A stretch of 64,000 nucleotides of DNA, taken from NCBI RefSeq assembly GCF_021134715.1, contig NC_060023.1, positions 10,168,001 to 10,232,000 of the forward strand. Direction: 5' to 3'. The notes under the pieces were generated by a model. The model did not search any database, had not been told where the DNA came from, and saw nothing but the letters and a program-made list of their open reading frames with translations. Shown in pieces: positions 29,202 through 40,964 of this stretch. The stretch's first letter is position 1. Each line of letters begins with the position of its first letter. Source of the stretch: Daphnia pulex (lineage: Eukaryota > Arthropoda > Branchiopoda > Diplostraca > Daphniidae). The position numbers were made by a program, and so were the translations under genes.

Positions 29202-30785
29202 ATGACGAGCGAAAGTAAATTGCAGCTGGTTTGTCTTCAAGATTATGAAGAACATGCGAGCCAGATTCTTCCACCGTTCGTTTTGGACTTTTACAGGGGT
29301 GGAGCCGATCAAGAACAAACTCTTCGAGACAACCGTGAAGCCTTCAAACGGTTTGCTACAAATTTGTTTTTATATTCCGACTGATTGACGTGTGTGTTTG
29401 GTATAATGTCAGATGGCGATTGATGCCCCGAGTTCTTCGAGGAGTAGAACACCGTTTAATGGCTACCACCGCGCTCGGATACCCCATGTCTGCTCCTATT
29501 GGTATTGCACCAACTGCAATGCAGAAAATGGCTCACGAAATGGGCGAACTCGCTACTGCAAAAGGTAAATTATTATTATTATTAAGGTTGACTAGTTTTA
29601 TTTATTTTTTCTGTTTATTTAGCGGCATCCGACGAAGGAATTGTTTACGTATTGAGTACTGTAGCCACTAGTACGATTGAAGAAGTTTCCGAAGCGGCTC
29701 CTAAAGGCAACAACTGGTTTCAACTCTACATCTACAAAGATCGGTAAAAAGAAATTGACTAACGCTTATAAATTCTTAATCCTTATTTCATTCTGAGCAA
29801 TCTTTATTGTTTACTTAGCCAGGTCACTGTCGATATGGTTCGGCGTGCTGAGCAGGCGAATTTTAAAGCTCTCGTTGTGACCGTCGATACTGTCATTCTT
29901 GGCCGACGATTAGCTACCGAGCGGAATGAATTAAGGTAGAGTTACAGTAGTTAGAAAATTGAATGGTAACATTTGTTGCTCATTCGTTTCATTTCGTTTG
30001 GATAGTAATACAGGAAGTTCATCGTCCAATAACTTTGTGGCTTCCCTATTTGATCCAAGTTTAACCTGGAAGGATATTAGCTGGCTTAAAAGGTAACTAA
30101 TTGTTCAATGATTTTCCTTGGCATCAATAATGATCAAATGGGATGGCAGTATTACAAAAATGCCAATCGTGGTGAAAGGAATTCTGAGACCTGACGATGC
30201 TGAATTAGCTGTTCAACATGGCGTGGCGGCGATTGCAGTTTCGAACCATGGCGGAAGGCAACTTGACGGAGTTCCAGCCACGGTAATTCATCCATTAAGA
30301 TTGTATTTACCAAATTAATAAATGATTTTGAAATGATAATCCCTATTCATAGATCGATGCGCTTCCTGCTATTGTTAAACAAGTGAATGGTCGCTGTGAA
30401 GTTTTCGTTGATGGTGGCATCACCCAAGGAACGGATGTGTTCAAGGCATTAGCCCTCGGTGCACGCATGGTATTGTAATTTCGAAATGAATCAACATTCA
30501 AATTTCTCATTCTTTTTAAACCGAATTCCAGGTTTTCTTTGGTCGCCCTACATTGTGGGGTCTTGCACACAGTGGTGAAGCTGGAGTGGTCAGCATTATC
30601 CGTTTGCTGAAAAAGGAATTAGACTTGGCTATGGCACTATCGGGTAAGTTTAGCGAATTTAATTATTTCTTTTCCCTGAAAATTAAAGCTGAAGATTATT
30701 TTTGTTATAAATTCAAGGCTGTTCTTCAGTTACGGACATTGATCGTTCCTTAGTTGTTCATCAAAGCTTGTTTTCCAATATGTAA
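29202..30785 (+). CDS. (S)-2-hydroxyacid oxidase (glycolate-oxidase family)
   Basis: FMN enzyme oxidising 2-hydroxyacids such as glycolate with H2O2 release, usually peroxisomal. Exons 29202-29350, 29413-29564, 29623-29743, 29819-29935, 30006-30092, 30150-30282, 30353-30469, 30532-30643 and 30718-30785 give 351 residues. Seen: LQDYEEHAS start, [44 protein letters not shown]-like [19 protein letters not shown], the lysine of VVKGIL, catalytic histidine in [14 protein letters not shown]-phosphate motif [26 protein letters not shown] and MALSG. The segment after the LGRR motif is about 15-20 residues shorter than in HAO1. The protein ends FSNM, not an SKL-type signal. The first donor is GTTTGC. 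Related to HAO1/HAO2. Confidence 0.95.
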
Positions 30786-30868
30786 CTACAAGAGAAAGTA
30801 AATTTATTGGAATTCCAATCATGTGGATATTGTGCAATGGTGATCAGCATATTCAAAATAGCAGACTT

Positions 30869-30874
30869 AATAAA
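30869..30874 (+). terminator. Poly(A) signal of hydroxyacid oxidase
   Basis: AATAAA 84 nt after the stop at 30785. The next gene is convergent, its stop at 31103. Confidence 0.55.
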
Positions 30875-31102
30875 TAGTTTTCTTTGCTGAATGAGCCATT
30901 ACGTTACCAATCTTGGAAACCGCACAAACGAAGGTTTTTATGAGGTTCCAGATTTCAAAGTAAAACAAAACAGCGATTGATTTTTGAAGTAAATGTCTTT
31001 ATATTTATTAAGTTAATCTCATCAAATACTATAAAAACACGTTATAGTGTTCATGAGTTAATAGAATTATGCATAAATTTAATTTTCCGTGTTCCTTAGA
31101 TC

Positions 31103-31976
31103 CTATCCAGAGTGGCGGACGTATCCATTGTATTTGCCGTATTCTTCGTCCTTGTAGCTGGTTTCGTTGCTCTGGTATTTCTTTTCCTTTTTCTTGTTGT
31201 CACCTTTGCTCGATTTCGGTTTTTTGTATCCCTTTGGCTCGTCGTCCTTTTCTTCCTCGGAATCGTCTCCCTTTTTGTAGCCTTTAGATGCCTTGGATTT
31301 TTCGCCTTTTGGTTCGTATTCCTTCGCCTCTTCAGAGTCTTGACCTTTCTTGTAGCCTTTAGGAGCCTTGGATTTTTCGCCTTTTGGTTCGTATTCCTTT
31401 ACTTCTTCAGAGTCTTGACCTTTCTTGTAGCCTTTGTACACGGGCGGTTTCTCGTATTCCTTCACTTCCTCCGAGTTGTGTCCTTTTTGGTAGACGTATG
31501 GTTTTTGGTAACCGTAACTCTGTACAGCAGGGCGAGGGAGGACTGGGTGGTGGACAACGGGGTGATATTGAACGGGGTGATGTTGAACGGGCTGATGTTG
31601 AACGTATCCGTGTCCGCTATTGTGGTCTTGGAAGTAAATACCGAGACATGTTTTAATTTGTTTCTAGAAACAATGTTAGGGAAATGACTTTTACAAACCC
31701 TTACTATTATAAGTGTTATATCCGTGGTTGTTGTGGTGGTGTTTTGGCTTTTGTAGGACTTGTCCGTAGGTATTGGCGTGATCGTAGTTTGCGTACTGGT
31801 AGCGTCTTCCTTTTGTCTCGGAGAGCTCCAAGTCATTCTTTGCGGTAGGATTCTCGGCGTAAGCTACGATTGCCAAAGTTGCTAAAGCGATCAGTGCGAT
31901 CTGCATACCGGAAAAAGTGAATTAGACATGGAAAACTTTTAAATGAATTTGAATGTTGTACCTTAAACGCAGACAT
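31103..31976 (-). CDS. Secreted Lys/Glu-rich repeat protein with DLELSETKGRR motif
   Basis: Exons 31962-31976, 31699-31900 and 31103-31626 (minus) give 246 residues. A five-codon first exon (MSAFK) leads into a signal peptide (IALIALATLAIVAYA). The mature start carries DLELSETKGRRYQY, shared with the gene at 33270-34081. Then follow a His/Gln-rich part (VQHQPVQHHPVQYHPVV), a YGYQKPYVYQK stretch, and three or so 24-residue units of the type GYKKGQDSEEAKEYEPKGEK. A charged C-terminus ends YVRHSG. The intron-2 donor is GTTTGT. No cysteines. I do not recognise a known family; composition suggests an extracellular matrix, cuticle or secretion component. Read from the plus strand the region looks like an open frame, but that is a shadow. 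Confidence 0.8.
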
Positions 31977-32082
31977 TTTGTTGATTGTCAGAGGATAAGT
32001 GGAAATTGCGCCCAGTGTTCAGTATCCGTCTTGATGATTGAAGTGCTCAAGTAGTTGTTGCTTTGAATCTTGATCTGTTGCT

Positions 32083-32091
32083 CTTTTATAC
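32083..32091 (-). promoter_or_regulatory. TATA box of the 31103-31976 gene
   Basis: On the minus strand GGTATAAAAGAGCAACAG; the box lies about 110 nt upstream of the start codon. The sequence GTATAAAAGAGC also precedes the related gene at 34081 in the form ATATAAAAGAGC. Confidence 0.65.
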
Positions 32092-33172
32092 CAACAATTT
32101 GTTCGTTGTCGAGGACAAGAAAAACGAAACTGTGCCGAAAAAAGGAGACCAATGCCAATAAGAAAGTCCCGGTGGTTGGTTTGATCGAACTTGTGGTGAT
32201 TAAAGTTGGGTTTTCTTAACGGATCATTTATCACATTGCCATGTTCTTGCAATTGGGAGTCTGTGAAGGCTGGATGACATCATAGATCAGCACTTTCCAA
32301 TTGTTGGGTTACCTCTTAAAGTCATTATCAAGTTCTATGGTGGCATAGATCTCATTTGGTGGAGGTGTATACGTGTCCTTCATAATTACATTATGACGAC
32401 AAGAAGATAGATGGGACCTTCGGATCTTTATTCACGACAACAGTTTTTTAACAAATGGTAATTAATGTTGGTTTTTGTTTCATTGTTTCGTCACATTTAA
32501 AAATGTTAATGTTTCTTTTAGGGGCGAGTGATGTCGTCAGCTTAATCTTATTTGATGGATAGCTAGGAATGTTACCAAATAATTTTCAACTTTCAAGGAA
32601 CAACCCTCTGAACCGAAAAAGGTACACCTTTTAGATTAATTATAATTGCATCGGACAGTTTTTTTGTATTCCTTAATTATTCTTAGCTGTTCTGTATCTT
32701 GTAAGCGTGCTCTTGGTCCGTGTTAAAGAGTGTGAGACCGTGTGAGTCGTTAAAAGCCTAATTAAAGGCTTTTCAACCTTTAATTAACGACCTTAACGTA
32801 CTGTATACACGTATACAATAAGTTCCTTATTCAGGATTTTTTTCTGTTGTTTAAATTATTTTTAGGATTGGGTTATACTATCTTTAATGTTTGTTCAGGT
32901 TAAGTAATGCTGTAGATTTGCTGGATAAAGTGTATATTACCTTCAAATCGACAACATGCGTACATGTTGTCCACGAGTTTAAAGTTAATCGGTTTGCGTT
33001 TGAAATCAAAAGGAGTGTGTTACAAAAATATTATCATCGTATGCATCGTAAAAATTTGGCTGCATACTGTCTACCGTCTCAGAGTAATTAGTGAGCTGGA
33101 TCTAAAGGACCTCTCATTATCTTCGCTTTAACTTAATAATAACGCAACAATAATCTCTTTTTTTAGAATAGA
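32092..33172. other. Intergenic between the two related secreted-protein genes
   Basis: AT-rich, no coding signal. Contains hairpins near 32746-32790: AAAAGCCT/AGGCTTTT (32752-32773) nested in GTCGTTAA/TTAACGAC, followed at about 32803 by the near-palindrome GTATACACGTATAC. Confidence 0.5.
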
Positions 33173-33269
33173 TTTATTTTTGACCCTTTAGAAAAATAAT
33201 GCGTTCCATGTGCCGAAATAATGTGCGTACAATTTCTTGGATTGGAGCTCTAACTGATTTAGCAAGAGT

Positions 33270-34081
33270 TTAGTATGTACCACCACTGATGATCTCATAC
33301 TGTGGGCTGTATGCGTGTTGTTGCTGACCGTATCCGTAGGTGGATTGACCTGGATTGCCTATGATAAAAAAACAAACGTTTAGTTGATTTTCCAATGACA
33401 ATTTATTCGTTATGTGAATACCTCCATAACTTCCGTAAGTTTGCTGGCTGTGTCCTTTATGTTGGTTGTATCCCTGATGCTGCTGACCATGCCCGTAGCT
33501 GGATTGTCCTGGATTGAATATGTTAAGTTAAAATTCTATTTCTGCTTGATTTTCCAACGTCAATTTTTTAAATTAATTTAATGATTATTATTATACCTCC
33601 ATGTTGGTAAGTTTGCTGGGTTCCATATCCTCTATGCTGGCTGTATCCGTGTTGTTGCTGACCATATCCATGGCTGGATTGCCCTGGATTGAATAGGGTA
33701 AGTTAAAATTATTCTCCTTGATTTACCGACGACAATTAAAACAATTAATCTTGTGATAATAATTGATTATATAACTATACCTCCATGTCCGTAACTTTGC
33801 TGGCTTCCATGTCCGCTATGTTGGTTATAACCATGTTGTTGCTGTTTGTGTCCATGGCTGGATTGTTGATAGCTGTTGTAGTTGTGACGCCTTCCTTTAG
33901 ACTCAGCAAGCTCCAGGTCATAGTTTGCCGAGTTGCGGTCTTCGCCGGAAGCCACAGCTCCCAGTGCGACTAACACTAAAGCGATGAAGGCGATCTAAAA
34001 AATAGATAAATAGCATTTCAAATTTTAAAATGTAGGTATGTATACTTTCAACTGTATGAAATGTACCTTGAAAGTAGACAT
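33270..34081 (-). CDS. Secreted Gly/His/Gln-rich protein with exon-encoded repeats
   Basis: Exons 34067-34081, 33781-33994, 33597-33683, 33422-33508 and 33270-33349 (minus) give 160 residues. A five-codon first exon (MSTFK) and signal peptide (IAFIALVLVALGAVASG) are followed by DLELAESKGRRHNY, the same motif as in the gene at 31103. The rest is a run of 29-residue units: GQSSHGYGQQQHGYSQHRGY, GQSSYGHGQQHQGYNQHKGH, and a final GQSTYGYGQQQHAYSPQY. Exons 3 and 4 are both 87 nt, phase 1 to phase 1, each encoding one unit. The last exon has two in-frame acceptors 9 nt apart (33349 or 33358), adding GNP if the upstream one is used. Function unknown. Confidence 0.8.
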
Positions 34082-34170
34082 GTTATCGGCGTTCAATTGA
34101 TTTCAGGCTACTTTGTTTGAGGATCCTGATTGTAGTGTCGATGGTTATTGCTGGACTGCGTAGGTTTGCT

Positions 34171-34179
34171 CTTTTATAT
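34171..34179 (-). promoter_or_regulatory. TATA box of the 33270-34081 gene
   Basis: Minus-strand AATATAAAAGAGCAAACC, about 90 nt upstream of the start codon, matching the promoter of the related gene at 32083. Confidence 0.65.
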
Positions 34180-35626
34180 TCGGTTTTCAGTCATTTTCGA
34201 GGACAAGTGAAATGGTATTGTTCCCAAAGAACTGGACCAATCCCAAAGCCTAAAGGTTGATTTGTGGGAGGAAAATTAGGTTTTCGCACCGGCCGGATCA
34301 TGTATTGAATAATGGGAAGAGTCTGTGGTGGGAACGTAGAACCTCGTGGACAGTCACTTTCCAATTGTTTTAGCCCTTTCTGACAAGCGCCTACCATTGA
34401 AGCCTTGCAGAAAATTTGTTGCAGGGACAGTGAATGGAATAATTGCGGTCTCAAAATAAACCAGACTTACTTTTATGCCGCCTTAGCCGCACCGAATTTC
34501 GAAAAAGGCAATTGAATGCGCTCTGAAAGTAGTGTCAAATTCTACATCTATATATGGCCGTGTGCTATTATCGGATTGATTATGTTATTCCCCCTCAAAT
34601 GACATGGCATTTGAATTTCGCGGTTGGCGCTCTGCCAAAACAAGTCACGCTGAGCTGTCATAGACAATAAGAATGAATCACCAACAAAGGGTGTGTATCA
34701 AAAGCCGCTGGTGCGTGTGTACTGCATTATGTATTCGATTAATCTTTTTCTCTCTTGTAACGTCAGCTGATCCTTGCAAGTTTTTGAATTTGATCCAGCA
34801 ACAACTGCAGCTCTATCCAGTCTTTTTGACAAGCTATTTTTAAAAAAGTGATGGTGGGGCACTTGTTTTTGCAAACATATCTGGCCAGCGGCATCTGTCC
34901 TATGTCATGTGTTTCCATGTGCCCGGCACCCAAAGGATGGATAACAATTAAGTAGCATCATCACGATAGTCGTGAGAGCCACTCCACTGCCTAAGGAAGG
35001 AGATAGTTTGACCGTGCCGACATAGAAGCCGCAGGCCCAGAACGTACGTTCAAAAGTGGTTGGGGATAGATGTGGAGTAGTAAATTGATTAGTCACAAAG
35101 TAAATTTAAAACATAAAAGCTCTTATTTGGATTTCTTCTTTAACCCTATAGTTCTAAATATCACAATTTGTTTCGCAATAATCTTATTATAATCTTTTAT
35201 CACATGAAATCGGATTTCTACTGCTCCAGTAAATTCTAGTTGGAACACAAATCAAGCCAGCGGCCTATAGGCTCCCCGGAAAACCGTTATCGAAACACCA
35301 GCTGCGGCATCCGCTTTGTGTGTTTTCTCAGCCCTACTCCAGAGTGTCTTGAAGGTACAGCAGCAAACAAAATGTTGATTAAAAACTGTAATTTCTATTG
35401 TTGGTTTTACGGATTTTTGTGGGAATTTTTTTTATTTGAATTCCCCTTTGACTCTTTGAGGTACTGCCAAACCGTTTGGTTGCCAACCAATCCTTTTTTC
35501 AGATGAAATCATTAGTATTCGAGGCGGGGAACTTGAAAGGCCCATGCATGGGCGAGTGAGCTAACTTTGCGCAACCCAAACGGGATATGCTCGTCATCGT
35601 GCGGTGCAGACGCTGGCTTTGTGTTG
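34180..35626. other. Intergenic, no gene seen
   Basis: Open frames at 34191-34454 (-), 34905-35096 (-) and 35240-35506 (+) have no splice context, family motif or biased composition. Nothing else recognised. Confidence 0.5.
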
Positions 35627-35666
35627 GTATAAAAGCCAGCGAAAAAAGGGACAATTTCCAGTCACA
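35627..35666 (+). promoter_or_regulatory. Orphan TATA/initiator promoter
   Basis: GGTATAAAAGCC with an initiator-like CCAGTC about 30 bp downstream (near 35659-35664). No coding exon with a signal peptide follows. It may drive a 5' non-coding exon of bestrophin, whose ATG lies 530 bp downstream, or be left from a lost gene. Confidence 0.4.
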
Positions 35667-36194
35667 ACTGGATAAACGATCGCTATTGCTCGTCAAACTA
35701 ATATTCTGGAAAATCAATCCACCTGTTGCTTCGTGTACATCTTTATTCATGACATTGTAACGCGCGTGCGCCCCAGCTTCCTGCTTTGAATTAATTTCGA
35801 TTGGTCAGTGTGTAACCATCGATTCTTATTTTGACACAAAATGCAAATGCTTAGATTTAGATTTTTAGGTTTCTCCCTTCTTTTGGCAACAACAGTGTTT
35901 GTTGGGTTGGTCCGTTATTTCATCACATCCGTTTAGGATATATTTAGAGAAGACAACATTTACCGACTGTTTAGCTATAGCCTTAAGGAAAAGGGGGAGG
36001 AGCTAGCTTTATAGGGGGTCTTTTTGTTATGGCGCAACTTTTAGACTTTGGTTGGAGTGAGAAAGCTCTGTGTTTGTAGTTGGTTTTAGGTCCCGAGTGG
36101 ACGTGGTTGTCTTTCTATTTATGCGTTCGAAAGTGTGTTAGATTGCCGGTTTTTTGTTTATAACTATTCATGATCTCTTTGTCAGTCATTCATT

Positions 36195-39100
36195 ATGACA
36201 GTTACTTATACAGCACAAGTTGCAACTTGCACAGGACTTGGATGTTTTTGGAAACTTCTCTTCTGGTATCATTTATCTCTGCTTTTCTTTATTTTGCATA
36301 ACATAATGTATTTGATTTGTTTGCCACAGTTGGAAAGGCTCTATTTACAAATTACTTTGGCCAAACCTGGTTGTTTACGTTCTTCTGTACTATGTACTCT
36401 ATTTTGTTTACCTATTCGCTTTGGATGAAGCAGGACAGCAGTAAGTAAAATTTACTTGGAATTTAATGAGTAATTGTTAGTTTAAGAATACTTTTCTTAC
36501 AATCGTGTAAATTAGGCTGCCTTGTCAAGAAATATTTCTATTGTTATTTAGTATGTTTGTTGCTTCAAATGTTTTCGTTTCAAAAAGAGAAATTCTTGTT
36601 CCAGCTAGAATATTTCCCTTCTATGTAGTACACAGGATGTTGCTAGCATGCAGGCATATATTACTTCATAATTACTTTTGCCCTTGAGCTATGAAAGTCT
36701 GTTTTTAGATTGTAAAAAAGGCTAGAAAGACTCCTGTCATTATAAAGCCATTGTGGCATTTTTGAGTTCATTGGAATTTTGGGAATCACCAAGTATGGTG
36801 ATGCTTTCAATTACTAGGCACTTTCAATCATATTTACAAACGAAAAACAGTTAAGTGTGAAATTTAATTTTATTGTTATTAATATTTAGGCGGTTTGAAA
36901 AGATATCGAAACACTGTCTAGAGTACTCCGATCTTATTCCATTGTCGTTCGTCCTCGGCTTCTATGTAAATCTAGTAGTCAAGAGATGGTGGGAAATGTT
37001 TCAATCCATGTAAGTGAAATGTTATTAAATACAATATGTATCATTTAGTTTTCTAATCAAATACGTTTAAATGTAGCCCTGGAACGGACACACTGGCAAT
37101 ATTTGTAGCAAATTCTATTCCCGGACAGGTAAACGAAAATATTTTTAATATTGTTCGCAAGATAATCTTAATATGTGATTTTTTTTAGGACGACCGTTGC
37201 CGTTTGATGCGCCGCACTATCATGCGGTACGTCAATCTTTCGTACGCCATGATATTGTCCATGGTCTCAACGAGGGTCAAGAAACGATTTCCAACGCTCG
37301 ACCACCTTGTTGAAGCTGGTATGTTTGAACTACTATCGCTCTTTATCCTAGTTTTCCTGAAGTTGATGGGTTGATCCCTGTCTTTAAAGCTTCCGAAACT
37401 CTGAAAAATAACTAGGTTCCCATCCATCATACTGTACCGATGTGTGTCCGCAAACAAGTCAAACAGATGACGAGTTTTTCGCGTGCTAATGTTGACTCCT
37501 ACTGGCCGTATTTCCCCTCGTTGCGCAACAGCAAGCGTGGGTCAAGCAGTTTCGTGATGCCTCGCAAACTGAGGGTTTTAAAAGTCATTTAACGATTAAG
37601 ATAACGACGGTACCGGAAGAGCAATCTATCTCAAACCGAACTAGAGCCGGTCCCGGCTTATCAAGATGACATTATTTTCTGGAGCGTGTCCGGTTCCGTA
37701 GCTTGTTAGAATGTCTGAGTAGTAAAGTCGTAAAATATCTCTTACATTTCGTACTTGTGTCGAAAGCAAGATCAAAAAAAAATAATAAAAAACCACGAGT
37801 TTGAGAAAAATCACAATTGTTTCTCTGTTTGAACAGATAAGGAACGTGGTCTAACACATTGTGAAATTAATGACGATTAAATTTTTTCTACAGGTGTGCT
37901 GTTGCCCAATGAAAAGAAAATATTCGACGACCTCAACGCTCGTTCGCGTTACAGCAAATTCTGGATGCCGCTTGTTTGGGCTGGATCGATTATTACCCGG
38001 GCCCGAAGGGAAGGACGGATACGCGATGATTTTGCTGTCAAAACTATGCTCGATGAGTTATGTTCCTTCCGGGCCAAATGTGGCGCACTTAACGGTTATG
38101 ATTGGGTTCCCGTTCCTTTGGTTTACACTCAGGTTAGTAAAACTGTTCATTTTCACCAAATTCTGAATCGATCGAGATTTGTTAACTGTCTGCGTTCCTT
38201 TAGGTTGTGACCTTGGCAGTTTATACCTTTTTTATGGCAACACTTATGGGCCGCCAACTCGTTGGCGAACAGAAAGACTTGTACGTCCCAGTATTTGCAT
38301 TTCTCCAAGTATGGGTTATTTTTTTTTCTCTATTTCCTGCTTTTCCACATAGTTTAGCTGCAACGGTCTTAAACTAAATCTGATTTTTCTTTTTGTGTCT
38401 GTCTGGTGTCTAGTTTTTCTTCTACATGGGGTGGCTGAAAGTGGCCGAAAGTTTGGTCAATCCTTTCGGCGAAGACGATGACGACTTTGAAACTAACTGG
38501 TTGATTGATCGCAATCTCCAGGTACATATAGAAAGCACCACACAACTCGAAAACCATTATTTCATTAACACTATTTTCATTTAGGTGTCATACTTGATCG
38601 TAGACGAAATGCATAATGAACATCCAGAGCTACTCCGCGATCAGTACTGGGACGAAATCACGCCGCAAGAACTTCCGTACACAGTTGCATCTCAAGCCTT
38701 CCGCACATCTCCTCACATGGGCTCAACAGCTCAATTGACGATGACATCTTACGAAAAAGAATTATTCCAATCAGGTTCACAACTTCACAGACTGGAAGAA
38801 GAAAGTGATGGAGATCCTTCCACCGAAAGTGAGGGCATCATTCCAGATGACGGGGGAGAATCGGGGTATGAGGAACCGTAGTGTTATAGCAGATTGTCTT
38901 ATTTAAACATTTGTTTATTTTTGTAGTACACCGGTTAAAGAACGAAGCCCTAAAAAGAAAGTGCAACGGCAAATGTCCTTGCAATCGGAGGCACCAAATT
39001 CGTTCAATAGCCAATCTCGTCTTCGACTTTCACGAAAAGCTCCTTCCGTCTTGTCTGTTTTCCAGAAGGTTTTCACCAGAGACAATAGTAAACTTATTGA

Positions 39101-40158
39101 CGTGTTATACTTTATTGATCGCCCTGATTTGTAACGTACTTTTTCTTTTCTACTCGGTAAAAGCTATGGGTAGCAATGTATCCATCGCATCTGCACATCG
39201 TAAACCAGGATTCAATCGTAGCACCAGCCGGTACAGTACAGGTGGAGTTAGCCGGCCACATTCTCCGATAGTATTTGGACCTCAGGCAAATAATTTAACT
39301 CATACTTAATACTTTAAAAATGTTTAATTTTCAATTCCATTATAGGAAGATATATTCAAGATGTCCGATCTGAGTATCGACTCAGGATCCTCAACTCCAG
39401 TTAATCCCCCAATCGTGAAATCGCCGACTGCTAAGGCTGATCTTCCCCCCTTAAATTTGAAAAAAGCCAATGAAAGGCGTGGGAAATTTGGCAAGGTAAA
39501 ACAAACAGTCCAGAAAAATGTCGAAGATAAATTGAAAATAATGAGTCTTTCCTTAGAATTTGAGTGTTGATCCACCGCCTGGATCTTTTGCAATCTCTGA
39601 TCCAGAAGATGAACCTCTGATTTCAAGCAACGCGCCATCCCCTTCAGCTCCTCTAACTACATCAGCTCAGAATTCTCCCATTTCAAGACACAAGCAATTC
39701 TTACAACCCAACAAATCCAGTCCAAAGTTGATGCCGAAAATCTCTCCCAGCCCACAGGGATCTCCAAGAACTACTCGAATTCCTCCTGTCGCTTTTTTCA
39801 TGGGATCCGATGCATCGGTAAATGAACGTTTTATTATTTTTGTATTGCGTTACTGTTACTTTGTTTTAAATTTATCCAGCAAACTGATCGAGCTTCCACC
39901 TCAAAAGCTTCTAAAAAAGTGCACGTACCATTGGCCGAGGTAGAGGAAGATTGTCCAGAAGAGGATGTTGTTGAAGAAACTGTTGCAGTTGTTCCCACTA
40001 TTTCGACTCAAAGGCCTCCAGTAGTAGTTCCACCAAGAACTCATTTAGACAGCGTTCGAGAAATAACAGAGCTTGAGCCGATCGATGAGCACGGCGAGCG
40101 TCTTGAATCGACGTCAATTGAATCGGCCTCAATTGAGGAAACCGTAGAAGATAAATAA
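36195..40158 (+). CDS. Best: Bestrophin (Ca2+-activated anion channel)
   Basis: Exons 36195-36265, 36330-36440, 36890-37009, 37077-37128, 37189-37318, 37894-38132, 38204-38308, 38414-38521, 38585-38865, 38927-39130, 39174-39285, 39346-39495, 39557-39817 and 39880-40158 give about 740 residues. Pentameric plasma-membrane chloride channel. Seen: [10 protein letters not shown] start, [10 protein letters not shown], neck helix [82 protein letters not shown], and the calcium-clamp acidic run [10 protein letters not shown] then VDEMH. The last five exons encode a Ser/Pro-rich, probably disordered tail. Exon 9 has two in-phase donors (after 38865 or 38877). Exon 11 ends either at a GC donor (after 39285) or a GT donor (after 39270). 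Confidence 0.95.
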
Positions 40159-40628
40159 TGTATCTCAGTTTATTGAAAACTGCCATTTTGTTAAGGAAAG
40201 AAGCATTCCGTGTTAATAGTTCAGCAAAACCTTACTGTACAAATTTTCAAGTAACTTTTTAATAATTATTAGTTTAATTTTTTTTTGATCGTGTATTCCC
40301 TATCTTAACCTTTAATACTCTTTTACAAATTACCCGACGAGCGGTTTGAGAATACCAGAACGGCATTTTAAAATTTTCGAAGCACAACAGACCCATTATG
40401 AGAAGCAGCATATACATCATCAGGGTCGAAGGAATTTATCCAATTATTGGTAGAACAGTGCAGTGACACAGTGAATGGTGCAGAATCGTAGATTTGCTTC
40501 GGCTTTGTTTACTATTCCTCTTTTATTTGTCTTCCACTCGCGCTTCAATTTAGCATTAATTGCTGTTGCGAGCTCTTCAGTTGAATGTATTTGTAATTTG
40601 AATCCAAAGTGTTAGACTAGTGATTTTT

Positions 40629-40634
40629 AATAAA
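40629..40634 (+). terminator. Poly(A) signal of bestrophin
   Basis: AATAAA about 470 nt after the stop at 40158; another lies near 40777. The interval 40159-40960 otherwise holds only AT-rich sequence. Confidence 0.45.
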
Positions 40635-40964
40635 AAAAACAGTTAAACGTTTTATTTAAAATCTAGAAAATCGACAATTACTGTCGTTAATTTTTCCATT
40701 ACTTCCACAGCTCCTCTGATACGACAAAATCATAAAACCGAAATACGAAAATAACGAACATTGCTGAATATTTTTAATAAAAGATTTTGAATCGGTTAAA
40801 AATTTAAAATTCAAATTCAGCCACTAGGGGGATTCAGCTGAACGTCCAGAAGCTCTGTAGCCTAGCGACAGCAATTCGTGAGTCACCTGGGAGACCCGGA
40901 GAGGTAGTGAACAAACAACAAATGAGAAATAACTAAATTCTTTGCTGCTGCTGTTCACTTTTTT

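Noticed and set aside
31112-31687. 191-residue plus-strand frame rich in Val/Phe/Leu
   Set aside because: Antisense shadow of the Lys/Glu-rich repeat gene; GAA/AAG codons read in reverse give Phe/Leu runs.
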